Part shown: piece after piece, positions 27,304-35,422 of the stretch | How positions within the stretch are numbered: position 1 is the stretch's first letter | Layout: each line of letters begins with the position of its first letter | Assembly (NCBI GenBank): GCA_017439235.1 | Contig: JAFSJN010000020.1 | Location: forward strand, 1-43,091 | DNA from: Paludibacteraceae bacterium | Lineage (GTDB): Bacteria > Bacteroidota > Bacteroidia > Bacteroidales > Paludibacteraceae | Direction of reading: 5' to 3' | DNA length: 43,091 bases | Position numbers and translations under genes: made by a program | The notes under the pieces: model-generated | Told to the model about the DNA's origin: nothing | Databases searched by the model: none | Seen by the model: only the letters and a program-made list of their open reading frames with translations

Positions 27304-28559
27304 TATGGTTGTTTTTCTATGGTTTCGTTTTCTTTTACCACCAATCGTGCCGTGCGTCGTGTCGTCTGACTGAGCATGATGGTGCGTCCGGCTTTGGCGC
27401 GTTCCAATATCTCGGGTGTCGTGCCGCGAATGGTGAGAAGCGACAGGTGGTCGTTGTAGGACACATTAAAATGTTCTTTTAGTGCCTCTATGGCCTGTGG
27501 CACGAAGCGCGTAGCATCTACGCATACCGAGATAGTGACGGCGGACGATTGGATAAGCGATACTTTCAATCGGTTACGATGGATAATATCGAATATCTCA
27601 CTCAGACTCTCTTCCAGTACGAACGAGAAATCTTTCGCCCGCATGGTAATCAGCATCTGGTTCTTGCGCCAGATATATACCGGCACATCTATAGGTCCTG
27701 TTCCCTCAAGCGATATACACGATCCGCTGGCAGTAGGGTCATTAAACGGCCTCACATATAGCGGGATATGTTTATTCTCGAGTGGTCGGATAGTCTTGGG
27801 GTGGATAATCTGGGCACCCGAATAGCTCAGTTCTACGGCATCTTGATAGCGAAGCGAAGGTATCAATACTGTCTGCGGTTCTATACGCGGGTCGGCATTC
27901 AATACGCCCGGCACATCTTTCCATATCGTGACGCTCTCGGCATCCAGGTAATTGCCCAACAGGGCCGCTGTATAGTCCGAGCCCTCGCGTCCGAGTGTAG
28001 TCCTTCTGCCATCGGCTGTTCCGCCTATAAATCCTTGTGCCACCACTATCTGCGGACGATTGGTTCTCTCCCATCCTGCCCGAATCGTTTCCTTACTCGT
28101 CTCGTCATCCACGCGTGCTTCACGCCAGGTGTCGTCGGTACGGAGTAACTTAGGCATATTCCACCATTCTACTGCCAAGCCCTGTTTAAGCAGATAGACG
28201 GCTATTATTTGTGTAGAGAGCAGTTCGCCCATGGATACTACTTGGTCGTAGTTCTCATCATAGGGACGCGTAGGATCGTAGGGTATCTCGCCATCTATGC
28301 GGACATCTGTACCGGGACGCAGCCCCAGGTCCTTCATGATAGCTACGTGGAAATCGATAATATCTACCCATTGGGCTAAGGCTCTGTCTTCCTGTCCGGC
28401 GTACAGAGCATCTACGACGCGTTCCAAGGCATTGGTTGTCTTGCCCATGGCAGATATGACTACCATCAGCTCATCCTTCGCCATACGAACGATTTTCTCC
28501 AGGTTCCGAACGCCATTAGCGTCCTTTACCGATGCCCCACCGAACTTATAGACTTTCAC
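27303..28559 (-). CDS. lysC: Aspartate kinase
   Basis: A 418-residue monofunctional aspartokinase phosphorylating aspartate for Lys, Met, Thr and diaminopimelate synthesis. KFGGASV is at 5-11, VVISAMGKTTNALE follows, and TTLGREGSDYTAALLG and WKDVPGVLNADPR mark the catalytic domain. The C-terminal part after about 300 holds two ACT-like units, so feedback control is likely. The start codon is GTG. It is in an operon with ribH. Confidence 0.95.
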   Translation of the reverse strand: MKVYKFGGASVKDANGVRNLEKIVRMAKDELMVVISAMGKTTNALERVVDALYAGQEDRALAQWVDIIDFHVAIMKDLGLRPGTDVRIDGEIPYDPTRPYDENYDQVVSMGELLSTQIIAVYLLKQGLAVEWWNMPKLLRTDDTWREARVDDETSKETIRAGWERTNRPQIVVAQGFIGGTADGRRTTLGREGSDYTAALLGNYLDAESVTIWKDVPGVLNADPRIEPQTVLIPSLRYQDAVELSYSGAQIIHPKTIRPLENKHIPLYVRPFNDPTASGSCISLEGTGPIDVPVYIWRKNQMLITMRAKDFSFVLEESLSEIFDIIHRNRLKVSLIQSSAVTISVCVDATRFVPQAIEALKEHFNVSYNDHLSLLTIRGTTPEILERAKAGRTIMLSQTTRRTARLVVKENETIEKQP

Positions 28560-28575
28560 AAGATATCAATAGCGA

Positions 28576-29052
28576 TTACAGATTAGCCATCTTAATGGCC
28601 GTCACAGCACCTTCTATACCTTTATTGCCCAGTTTGCCTCCACAGCGGTCCAGGGCCTGTTGGCGGTTGAGTGTAGTTAAGACGGAGAAGATAACAGGTG
28701 TATCGCCTTTGGCGTTCAGCATAGCTACGCCTTGCGTTACCGACTGGCATACATAGTCGAAGTGAGGTGTGTCGCCTTGGATGACGCATCCAATCACCAC
28801 GATAGCGGCAAAATCGTACCGTTCCATGTAGCGTGCGGCTGCGTAGGTCAACTCTACCGTACCCGGTACATGTACTATCGTTATATTCTCCTCGTCTACA
28901 CCATGTTGCAGGAATGTATCGCGTGCTCCTTGCGCCATAGCGTAGGTTATCTCCGCATTCCAATCCGCTACAATAATAGCATAGCGCTGACGTCTAAGAA
29001 CGTCAGCGCCAGGCAATTGTGTAGGATCATATTTACTCAGATCCGTTGTCAT
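28576..29052 (-). CDS. ribH: 6,7-dimethyl-8-ribityllumazine synthase
   Basis: A 158-residue enzyme for the penultimate step of riboflavin synthesis. Motifs are WNAEIT near 31, VPGTVELTYAA near 63-73, and GCVIQGDTPHFDYVC near 86-100 containing the catalytic His. The length is normal. No FMN riboswitch is seen upstream. It lies six bases downstream of the TPR gene. Confidence 0.97.
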   Translation of the reverse strand: MTTDLSKYDPTQLPGADVLRRQRYAIIVADWNAEITYAMAQGARDTFLQHGVDEENITIVHVPGTVELTYAAARYMERYDFAAIVVIGCVIQGDTPHFDYVCQSVTQGVAMLNAKGDTPVIFSVLTTLNRQQALDRCGGKLGNKGIEGAVTAIKMANL

Positions 29053-29058
29053 ACTTGT

Positions 29059-29736
29059 TTACTCAGCCAAAGCGATAAACTTCTCGATATCTTGCGCTTC
29101 CTGCGACTGAGGATAGAGATCTTTGATTTTCTCAAAGGCCTTACGAGCGGCTTTCTTATTACCCATCTCGAGGTATACCAGACCGGCTTTCTTAAGGCTC
29201 ATGGGAGCAATCAGTTCGTTACCCGATTGAGCAGCACCTGCGTATGCGTTAACGGCTTTGTTGTACTCTTCCAGCTGCACGTATGCATCACCTAAGAGCT
29301 GTTTGGTAGCCGGGTCAATCATTACGTCGTCGGCCGAGAATTTCTTCAGGTGTTTGGCAGCCTCTTCGTATTCGCCTTTCTGATAGTAGCAGATACCAGC
29401 ATACAGGTGTGCCAATTCGCCCTGCTGATACAGAGCATACTTCTCGGCAATAGCCTCAAAGCCTATGCACTCGGCATCGTCGCCATTCAAAGCTGTATCC
29501 CAGTTGCCCTGCATGAAATAAACCACAGCCTTGGCATTCTCGTTGCTGGCTTCTACTTTCTTAGGAGCGATAACATAGTTCTTAACGGCCATGAAGCCCA
29601 CTACGATAATTACGATAGCCAATACGATGGACGAGAGCAACATCTGGTGCTCCTCCACCCATTGACTGGTAGTACTCAGAGCCTCGCCCACGTTCTCGAG
29701 CTGCTCTTCTTCTTTCTTAACAATTTTCTTTGCCAT
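29059..29736 (-). CDS. YfgM-like membrane-anchored TPR protein
   Basis: A 225-residue protein. The acidic/basic cytoplasmic start (KKIVKKEEEQ) leads to one membrane helix at about 33-52 and a periplasmic stretch of TPR-like helices (about 70-225). Examples are ALYQQGELAHLYAGICYYQKGEYEEAA and QLEEYNKAVNAYAGAAQSGN, given here in part as YYQKGEYEEAAKHLKKF. Topology and repeats match YfgM/TPR_21 proteins, which associate with the Sec translocon and chaperones in other bacteria. It is the first gene of the operon with ribH and the aspartate kinase. Confidence 0.8.
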   Translation of the reverse strand: MAKKIVKKEEEQLENVGEALSTTSQWVEEHQMLLSSIVLAIVIIVVGFMAVKNYVIAPKKVEASNENAKAVVYFMQGNWDTALNGDDAECIGFEAIAEKYALYQQGELAHLYAGICYYQKGEYEEAAKHLKKFSADDVMIDPATKQLLGDAYVQLEEYNKAVNAYAGAAQSGNELIAPMSLKKAGLVYLEMGNKKAARKAFEKIKDLYPQSQEAQDIEKFIALAE

Positions 29737-29772
29737 ATACTAATAATTTTAATCTTCTTCTCGAAAAGCGTG

Positions 29773-29803
29773 CAAAGTTACACTTTTTTTTTGATATACC
29801 AAA
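29773..29803 (-). promoter_or_regulatory. Promoter of the TPR-ribH-lysC-yitT-galE-manA operon
   Basis: The -7 box TAACTTTG (29773-29780) and -33 box TTTG (29800-29803) are exactly 19 bases apart. The -33 box opens an imperfect palindrome TTTTGGTATATCAAAA. No other clear promoter is seen before manA. Confidence 0.9.
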
Positions 29804-29824
29804 ATTTTTCTTCATTATTCGCAT

Positions 29825-30030
29825 AAAAAAAGCGCTGTATTGCTTTTTTACTCGAGAAAACTCCTAAAAGTAGGATTTGAGGTCTACCAGTCCTTTGTAA
29901 TCCGACTACCTCATCGCTATTTCCCTTTTGGGAAGGTCTCGGCGTAGAGTATCGGCACGCCATTGGAAAGCCATTTACCTCCGTTATAATAATCTGTTGA
30001 GTTTTCCGGTCTCTATTGCAATACAACGCT
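29825..30030 (-). ncRNA. ssrS: 6S RNA (Bacteroidales-1 type)
   Basis: About 206 bases with 6S architecture on the minus strand. A 13-bp closing stem joins the 5' end (30018-30030) to the 3' end (29831-29843) with only one G-U pair. A second stem GAAAACTC/GAGTTTTC pairs 29999-30006 with 29856-29863. A large AT-rich central bubble (about 17 and 15 bases) follows, like an open promoter. GAGGT/ACCTC (29977-29981 with 29879-29883) then opens the terminal arm, which is capped by TTCCC-tttt-GGGAA at 29921-29934. A run of about seven T ends it. 6S RNA binds RNA polymerase holoenzyme in stationary phase. No consensus promoter lies just upstream, so it may be processed from the preceding mRNA. RNase P, SRP and tmRNA signatures are absent. 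Confidence 0.82.
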
Positions 30031-30034
30031 ATGC

Positions 30035-31480
30035 TTAGTCTCTCGTTCCGTGCCAGGCTAAGGTGAAGACGATACGATGGGTCATAGCCTGCATATCGTA
30101 CGCGCCGTACTGACTGGCATGGGCGTACAGGTGATACTGTTGCCAACGGAACTGATAGGCCAACTGTGTAACCAGGTATTTGCCTCTATATCCTATTCCG
30201 CAACTGGCATAATGCGAGAGTTTGAAGTTTCTAAAGTCAGGATCGGTACGAACCGAACCGGGAGCCAGAGGATAGATTTTATCCTTATGGAACGGACTCT
30301 CGCAGGCGTACCCTAAGTTGATAAACAGATTGTGGATGAACACCATCTCGCCGCCTATCTTAATCGTATGCACGTCCATCAAATCACGGTCGTGCCGGTA
30401 ATCGTACTCAAAGCTAAGCAAACCACTCTGACGGAACTGTAGGGCTAAGCCTGTCGTCATGCGGAAGGGCATACGATAAGTGTTGCGAGCCGTGTAGGGC
30501 GAGAAAGGCACTTCAGCCGCTACCGAGTCCACGAGTATCTTCGAGGTCACCGTACCGCTTGTACGGGTAGTGATACTCATCGCCACAGGCGTATGGATAG
30601 AGCATCCCAGACGCAGCATACGCAACGGACGCCAGATGACGCCAAAAGCACCACTCACGCCTACTCCGTTCTGCGATACCGACGAATAGAGGTCCGACTG
30701 AGCTGCAGTATTCTTATAGCGGTAATATTCCCAGTATTGTGCCCGTTTGGAATAGGCAATACTTCCAACCGTCAGGCCTACGCCCATATACCATCTGTTA
30801 CGGACATTACCGCCCCAATGGAAAGCAAACTCGTCGACGTAGCCCGTCTCGCTGATGCGCATATTGCTCTCGACGGATTGGTAAGCCAAGCGTTCCCATG
30901 CGCCTACTTGTGCCCCCGGATCGACCAGAAAGGCGTTGTAGCCCATCAATCCTAATATGCCAACATCCTTATTGTTCCACGGGTCGTAGTTGTCGCCATA
31001 TTGCAGAGCCGACTCGGGCAGGCCGTCCAACTGATTGGCCATCTCTTGCGCATACGATGAACCGAGGCCTCCGGCTACCCAAGTGCGATTGAGGCTCTTC
31101 ACCCTGTTGAACGATATCATGAATGAGAAGCCGTCCAATCCGCGATCGTAAGCCTCGTCATTACGTTGGAACGACAGGATGACCGATGCTTGTGGCGCAG
31201 AGAAATGGTTTCTGAACTCTCTTCCATACCCTTTCTGCCGCATATAATCCATTTGGTCACCCAAGGTGAGCGATATCTCCATACGGCGATAGATACCCAG
31301 TCCTGCAGGGTTGTCCAATACCGATGACGGGTCTCCGCCCACAGCCGTCATTGCTCCGCACATACCCACATAGCGCGCCGTTCCGTTGATGTCGCGTTCC
31401 GAGAAGTTCTGCAAGTCCTGCGCCCACAGAGTGGTCGTCAGCATCAGAACCGCTATCGTATGTATGAGTCGCCATTTCAT
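30035..31480 (-). CDS. FadL/PorV-like outer-membrane beta-barrel protein
   Basis: A 481-residue protein with a signal peptide (1-20, cleavage after WAQ). Its N-terminus, NGTARYVGMCGAMTAVGGDP and then SSVLDNPAGLG at about 32-63, is characteristic of OMPP1/FadL and PorV-like proteins. The rest is amphipathic beta-strands ending in aromatic residues (final strand IVFTLAWHGTRD). Possible roles are hydrophobic-substrate uptake or assistance in type IX secretion; the sequence does not decide. It follows the small secreted protein by one base, and its stop is five bases before the 6S RNA. Confidence 0.82.
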   Translation of the reverse strand: MKWRLIHTIAVLMLTTTLWAQDLQNFSERDINGTARYVGMCGAMTAVGGDPSSVLDNPAGLGIYRRMEISLTLGDQMDYMRQKGYGREFRNHFSAPQASVILSFQRNDEAYDRGLDGFSFMISFNRVKSLNRTWVAGGLGSSYAQEMANQLDGLPESALQYGDNYDPWNNKDVGILGLMGYNAFLVDPGAQVGAWERLAYQSVESNMRISETGYVDEFAFHWGGNVRNRWYMGVGLTVGSIAYSKRAQYWEYYRYKNTAAQSDLYSSVSQNGVGVSGAFGVIWRPLRMLRLGCSIHTPVAMSITTRTSGTVTSKILVDSVAAEVPFSPYTARNTYRMPFRMTTGLALQFRQSGLLSFEYDYRHDRDLMDVHTIKIGGEMVFIHNLFINLGYACESPFHKDKIYPLAPGSVRTDPDFRNFKLSHYASCGIGYRGKYLVTQLAYQFRWQQYHLYAHASQYGAYDMQAMTHRIVFTLAWHGTRD

Positions 31481-31481
31481 A

Positions 31482-31811
31482 TCAGTATCCGAAGTCGTAG
31501 TTACGCTTAATCACAGCCTTCACCACGGTATCTGTACGTTGGGCTTCGGGCGTCAGTATAACCACCTGCGATTGTTTTTTCGCAGGCTGCTGAGATGCGG
31601 CTTGTGAGGCCATCTCCTTGCGCACTATGGTTACCGTATTGGCTCGTTTCTCAGCTTCCTCTTTTTGCTTCTGCTGAGCCTGCTGTAGCGCTAACTTGCG
31701 GTCCACCTTAGTCTGCCAATAGTACACATCGTCTATATAGTTGTCCGCCACGATGGGCAGCCATACCATCAGACTGATTAATAGGGAAATATGTCTTACT
31801 CTAATACTCAT
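31482..31811 (-). CDS. Small secreted protein of unknown function (DDVYYW)
   Basis: A 109-residue protein with a signal peptide at about 1-22 (cleavage near IVA-DNY). A YIDDVYYW motif at 25-32 is followed by a Gln/Lys/Glu-rich helical stretch at about 38-80. The C-terminus is basic and aromatic (IKRNYDFGY). I do not recognise a family, although DDVYY motifs occur in other secreted Bacteroidota proteins. I choose the ATG at 31811 over a TTG at 31829, which would overlap trpS. It is sandwiched between trpS (1-base gap) and the barrel protein (1-base gap). Confidence 0.75.
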   Translation of the reverse strand: MSIRVRHISLLISLMVWLPIVADNYIDDVYYWQTKVDRKLALQQAQQKQKEEAEKRANTVTIVRKEMASQAASQQPAKKQSQVVILTPEAQRTDTVVKAVIKRNYDFGY

Positions 31812-31812
31812 A

Positions 31813-32799
31813 CTATGCACGGAAACCAATTATTTCTCTTACTTCCTTCAGCGTCTTGGCGGCACTCTCGCGGGCACGTTCTGCACCCATCTGAGCCACC
31901 TGGAGCAGGTAGGCGTCATCTGACTGATATTGCCATATACGCTCACGGATAGGAGCGCAGAAAGCGTTAATATCGGCCGCTAATTGTTTCTTCATATCGC
32001 CATAGCGAATGGCCATATTGTTATATTGGTCGTTGAAATAGTCGTAGGTCTGCTTATCCGACACCAACTCCATTATCGTGAAGAGGTTACGTATCGGTTC
32101 GGGCTTCTCCTGATTGAGCATCGTCGGCCCTGCATCGGTCACGGCACGCATGACTTTTTTCTTAATCGTAGCCTCATCGTCGCACAGGTAGATAGCGTTA
32201 CCTTCACTCTTACCCATCTTGCCGCTACCGTCCAATCCGGGCACCTTAACGGCCTCTTTAGTAAAGTGATACGATTGCGGTTCCTTGAAATACTCCACGC
32301 CGTAGATACGATTAAAACGACGGGCAAACAGACGCGCCATCTCCATATTCTGCTCCTGGTCCTTACCCACGGGTACTTTATCGGCTTTGTGCACCAATAT
32401 ATCGGCAGCCATGAGCGTCGGATAGGTCAGCAAGCCGGCGTTTACATTATCGGGCTGGGTGCGGGCTTTCTCCTTAAACGAAGTCACGCGCTCCAACTCA
32501 CCCAGGTACGCATTCATATTCAGGTACAGATACAACTCCAGCACCTCTTTAACATCGCTCTGCACATAGATAGGTGCCTTCTCCGGGTCGATACCGCAAG
32601 CCAGGTACTCACTCATGATAGTACGGGCAGAACGGCGGATATTCTCCGGCGTAGGATGTGTCGTCAGACTATGCCAATCAGCTATAAAGAACATGCAGTT
32701 GTATTCCTCCTGCATCTTAACGAAACTCTTGACTGCACCAAAGTAGTTGCCTAAATGTAAATTACCGGTCGGACGGATGCCGCTAATAACTTTTTCCAT
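31813..32799 (-). CDS. trpS: Tryptophanyl-tRNA synthetase
   Basis: A 328-residue class I synthetase charging tRNA-Trp. The HIGH-like motif is NLHLGN at 13-18 and the KMSKS-like motif is KMGKSEG at 194-200. The PVGKDQEQNMEMAR block lies between. Length and order are normal for bacterial TrpRS. It has its own promoter, divergent from the O-methyltransferase promoter. No T-box or attenuator is visible in the short leader. Confidence 0.97.
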   Translation of the reverse strand: MEKVISGIRPTGNLHLGNYFGAVKSFVKMQEEYNCMFFIADWHSLTTHPTPENIRRSARTIMSEYLACGIDPEKAPIYVQSDVKEVLELYLYLNMNAYLGELERVTSFKEKARTQPDNVNAGLLTYPTLMAADILVHKADKVPVGKDQEQNMEMARLFARRFNRIYGVEYFKEPQSYHFTKEAVKVPGLDGSGKMGKSEGNAIYLCDDEATIKKKVMRAVTDAGPTMLNQEKPEPIRNLFTIMELVSDKQTYDYFNDQYNNMAIRYGDMKKQLAADINAFCAPIRERIWQYQSDDAYLLQVAQMGAERARESAAKTLKEVREIIGFRA

Positions 32800-32821
32800 G
32801 CTTTTTTATCCTAAAACGTTG

Positions 32822-32852
32822 CAAAGTTACAAACTTTTTTGCACATATGCAA
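32822..32852 (-). promoter_or_regulatory. trpS promoter
   Basis: The -7 box TAACTTTG (32822-32829) and -33 box TTGC (32849-32852) are 19 bases apart. The -33 box is one arm of TTGCATATGTGCAA. It interlocks with the opposite-facing promoter at 32839-32869, so polymerase binding at one should exclude the other. Confidence 0.87.
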
Positions 32853-32869
32853 GTTTTTTTGTACTTTTG
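32839..32869 (+). promoter_or_regulatory. O-methyltransferase promoter
   Basis: TTGC (32839-32842), 19 bases, TACTTTTG (32862-32869). The -33 element lies in the same inverted repeat (TTGCACATATGCAA) that serves the divergent trpS promoter. The start codon of the gene is 31 bases past the -7 box. Confidence 0.87.
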
Positions 32870-32899
32870 CGCCAAAATAATGCAAAATATGTCGTTTCT

Positions 32900-33544
32900 A
32901 TGACTCTCGAAGACTATATCGAACGCTATTCGTCTCCCGAACCGGAATGGTTAAGTCGCATCACTCGGGACACCTATCAGCATGTCCTCAATCCGCATAT
33001 GTTGTCCGGTCAGGTACAGGGACGCTTGCTCAGCATGCTCTCGCACATGTTGCAGCCTAAGTACATCCTCGAATTGGGCACCTATACCGGTTATTCGGCG
33101 CTCTCATTGGCGGAAGGATTAGCCGAAGGCGGACAGGTATACACTATCGAGCATAACGACGAATTGGAAGACACTATCCGCCGTAATATAGCCTCTTCGC
33201 CCTATGCCGACCGCATCACCCTACTCCTCGGCGATGCGAAAACCATCATCGGAAATCGAGAATCGGAGATCGAGAATCGAAACTTTGATTTGGTCTTTAT
33301 CGATGCCGACAAACGCGAATACTGCGCCTATTACGACCTTATTTATTCTCGTGTGCGCGTAGGTGGATATATCTTGGCGGACAATACGCTCTGGGACGGA
33401 CATGTAGTGGATAGTGCCTACGACCGCGATGCCCAGACGCTCGGTCTACGCGCCTTCAACGAACGCATAGCCACCGACGAACGTGTCGAGCAGGTCATCC
33501 TGCCCGTACGAGACGGTCTGACGTTAATTCGTAAACTCTGTTAA
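32900..33544 (+). CDS. SAM-dependent O-methyltransferase
   Basis: A 214-residue enzyme of the catechol/caffeoyl-CoA O-methyltransferase-like family. The SAM motif ILELGTYTGYSALSLAEGL is at about 56-74. The acidic residue of YTIEHND at 81-87 binds ribose, and metal-binding Asp residues are seen in VFIDADKREY (132-141) and LADNTLWDG (159-167). Substrate is unknown. Residues 118-128 (GNRESEIENRN) are encoded by heptad repeats and lengthen a loop before the metal site. The start follows the mapped promoter; a longer upstream frame would include the promoter itself. The stop interlocks with the stop of the opposing yitT gene. Confidence 0.9.
   Translation: MTLEDYIERYSSPEPEWLSRITRDTYQHVLNPHMLSGQVQGRLLSMLSHMLQPKYILELGTYTGYSALSLAEGLAEGGQVYTIEHNDELEDTIRRNIASSPYADRITLLLGDAKTIIGNRESEIENRNFDLVFIDADKREYCAYYDLIYSRVRVGGYILADNTLWDGHVVDSAYDRDAQTLGLRAFNERIATDERVEQVILPVRDGLTLIRKLC
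33251..33285. repeat. Heptad repeat tract inside the O-methyltransferase gene
   Basis: 7-base units in register: GGAAATC, GAGAATC, GGAGATC, GAGAATC, GAAACTT. On the minus strand these resemble the GATTTTC-type units of rlmN (GATTCTC). They encode a Glu/Asn/Arg-rich loop at residues about 118-128, between GDAKTII and FDLVFIDADK. Confidence 0.8.
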
Positions 33545-34503
33545 TACGCCTTAATGGCATCAAAACCCTTGCCAAATACGCCAGCCACGTTGGCTTGGCT
33601 GACAAAGGCGTTGGGGTCTATGGACTTGATGATATGGTAGATAAGCGGGCTCTCCTGCTTGTGTGCCAGTACGGTCAGCACTTTGACAGGTTGCTGACTG
33701 AACCAGCCTGTACCTTCCAATACGGTCACGCCACGATGAGCCTGCAGATTGATGGCGGAAGCTATCTCGGCATAGTGCTCCGAGAAAATCATAAACTGTA
33801 CCGACTGGCGCATGCGGGCCATAAGCCAATCCAAGGAGGCGGTATACGAGACCGTCATACATAGACCGCACAAGATACGTTGTATCTTATATTCCGTTAT
33901 ATTGGCAGGCACAGCGGCCACACTATCGGGAACGGGCAGGAAATAACTGCTCATGATGATGACCAGGTCGCACAGCACCATGACCATGCCCAGCGACACA
34001 TTCGAATGCTTATTCACTATCATAGCAATGATATCCGTGCCGCCACTCGAGCCGTTGTTGAGCATCACCACGCCCAGACTCATACCGAACAGCATACCGC
34101 CAACTATACAGGCCAGGATAGGATCTTCTATGAGCGGTATCTCACGAATCGGGATAACGCGATACCAGAAAGCCAACACGAAGGTACCGAAGATAGTGCG
34201 CACGCAGAACTTCCATCCTACCGTGATGATAGCTACAATGAGGAGCAGTATATTGATGGTCAGCGAACTGAGCCATATAGGCAACGCACCACCATATTCC
34301 GGGAACAAACCGGGCATCAATCCTTGCGTGGCATAGTAGAGAATAGAACATATACCCGTCAATCCGCCACCTACTACACCCTGGGGCACAAACACCCAGT
34401 TGACCATAAGCGCGAATGGGCACAGTGCTAAAAATATCAATATATATTCGCCAACTGTGCCCCAGCAAGGATATCTTCGTCTATATTGCTGATAATCTAC
34501 CAT
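33541..34503 (-). CDS. YitT family membrane protein
   Basis: A 320-residue paralogue of the next gene upstream. Membrane helices occupy about 18-215, with NWVFVPQGVVGGGLTGICSI near 34 and NNGSSGGTDIIAMIVNKH near 150-167. A C-terminal DUF2179 domain follows (FMIFSEHYAEIASAI, then HRGVTVLEGTGWFSQQPVKV). Function is unknown. Its ATG follows the stop of the upstream paralogue directly (TAAATG). The stop shares four bases with the convergent O-methyltransferase stop. Confidence 0.92.
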   Translation of the reverse strand: MVDYQQYRRRYPCWGTVGEYILIFLALCPFALMVNWVFVPQGVVGGGLTGICSILYYATQGLMPGLFPEYGGALPIWLSSLTINILLLIVAIITVGWKFCVRTIFGTFVLAFWYRVIPIREIPLIEDPILACIVGGMLFGMSLGVVMLNNGSSGGTDIIAMIVNKHSNVSLGMVMVLCDLVIIMSSYFLPVPDSVAAVPANITEYKIQRILCGLCMTVSYTASLDWLMARMRQSVQFMIFSEHYAEIASAINLQAHRGVTVLEGTGWFSQQPVKVLTVLAHKQESPLIYHIIKSIDPNAFVSQANVAGVFGKGFDAIKAY

Positions 34504-35409
34504 TTATCCTTGCGATTTGATGGGTTCAAATCCTTGTCCGAATACGCCTTCTGTCTGACTCTCGCTCACGAAGGCATTGGGGTCTATTTGGCGCACGAGA
34601 CGGAAGATTTTGACGGCTTCATTCTTACGAGCCAGTACGGTGATGACCTTGATTTTCTCTTTGGTATATCCGCCTTTTCCGTCCAGGATGGTCACACCTC
34701 TATGCACCTCGTTCATGATGGCGTCCGCTATCTCTTCCCACTGCTGCGAGAAGATGAAGAACTGAACCGACTGGCGCATACGGGTCATCACCCAGTCGAC
34801 AGCTATGGACGACATAAAGGTGTAGCACAGACCGAACAGCACTTTCTCTATCGACCTCACTTCGGGCAGGAAATAAGCGCCGGCTATGATAATCAGGTTG
34901 CTAACCAATAAGGCGCGTCCCATGGGCAGATGAGCGAACTTAGTGAGTATCATAGCTATGATATCCGTGCCTCCCGTAGAGCCGTTGTTGAGCAATACCA
35001 AGCCAAGTCCTACGCCAGCAAATAAACCGCCTAAGATAACCGCCATAAACGGATCGGTAATGTCGGCCACGGCAGGGATGGGTATGAGTTTCATCCATAG
35101 CGTCATGGCTAACACGCCGTAGCCGGTACGCAGGCAGAACTTCCATCCTATCGTCTTAACGGCTATGATGAGCAATAGGGCATTGATAACCAACTGCGTC
35201 CACCATATCTCGAGCAAGCCGTGGGAAGCGAAGTACAGTATCTCGCAGAAACCGGCCAAGCCGCCGCCTACGATAGCGTGAGGCACCAGAATGCGGTTGA
35301 CGGCTATCGAGAACGGGATAGCGCCGATAGCTATCACCACCAACTCTTTAATCTCGCGCAGGAGTTTGTATTTATCCGGCCGGCGGAAGGACAGTTTTTG
35401 TTTGGTCAT
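34504..35409 (-). CDS. YitT family membrane protein
   Basis: A 301-residue protein with the same layout as its downstream neighbour: NRILVPHAIVGGGLAGFCEI near 44, NNGSTGGTDIIAMILTK near 146-162 and a DUF2179 domain (FFIFSQQWEEIADAI, then HRGVTILDGKGGYTKEKIKV). The two are clearly a tandem duplication. It begins 13 bases after gcvP, so both yitT genes should be co-transcribed with glycine cleavage. Why these functions are linked is not evident. Confidence 0.92.
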   Translation of the reverse strand: MTKQKLSFRRPDKYKLLREIKELVVIAIGAIPFSIAVNRILVPHAIVGGGLAGFCEILYFASHGLLEIWWTQLVINALLLIIAVKTIGWKFCLRTGYGVLAMTLWMKLIPIPAVADITDPFMAVILGGLFAGVGLGLVLLNNGSTGGTDIIAMILTKFAHLPMGRALLVSNLIIIAGAYFLPEVRSIEKVLFGLCYTFMSSIAVDWVMTRMRQSVQFFIFSQQWEEIADAIMNEVHRGVTILDGKGGYTKEKIKVITVLARKNEAVKIFRLVRQIDPNAFVSESQTEGVFGQGFEPIKSQG

Positions 35410-35422
35410 TGTGTATAAAGGC

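Noticed and set aside
29906-29974. A 22-codon minus-strand ORF preceded by GGAGG.
   Set aside because: It lies inside the 6S RNA, its GGAGG pairs in a stem, and Shine-Dalgarno use is rare in this phylum.
29825-30030. RNase P RNA, SRP RNA or tmRNA.
   Set aside because: None of their conserved core sequences are present, while the long rod with an AT-rich central bubble fits 6S.
32747-32899. A longer N-terminus for the O-methyltransferase.
   Set aside because: The extension would translate the trpS start region and its own promoter; the ATG at 32900 gives the family-like N-terminus.
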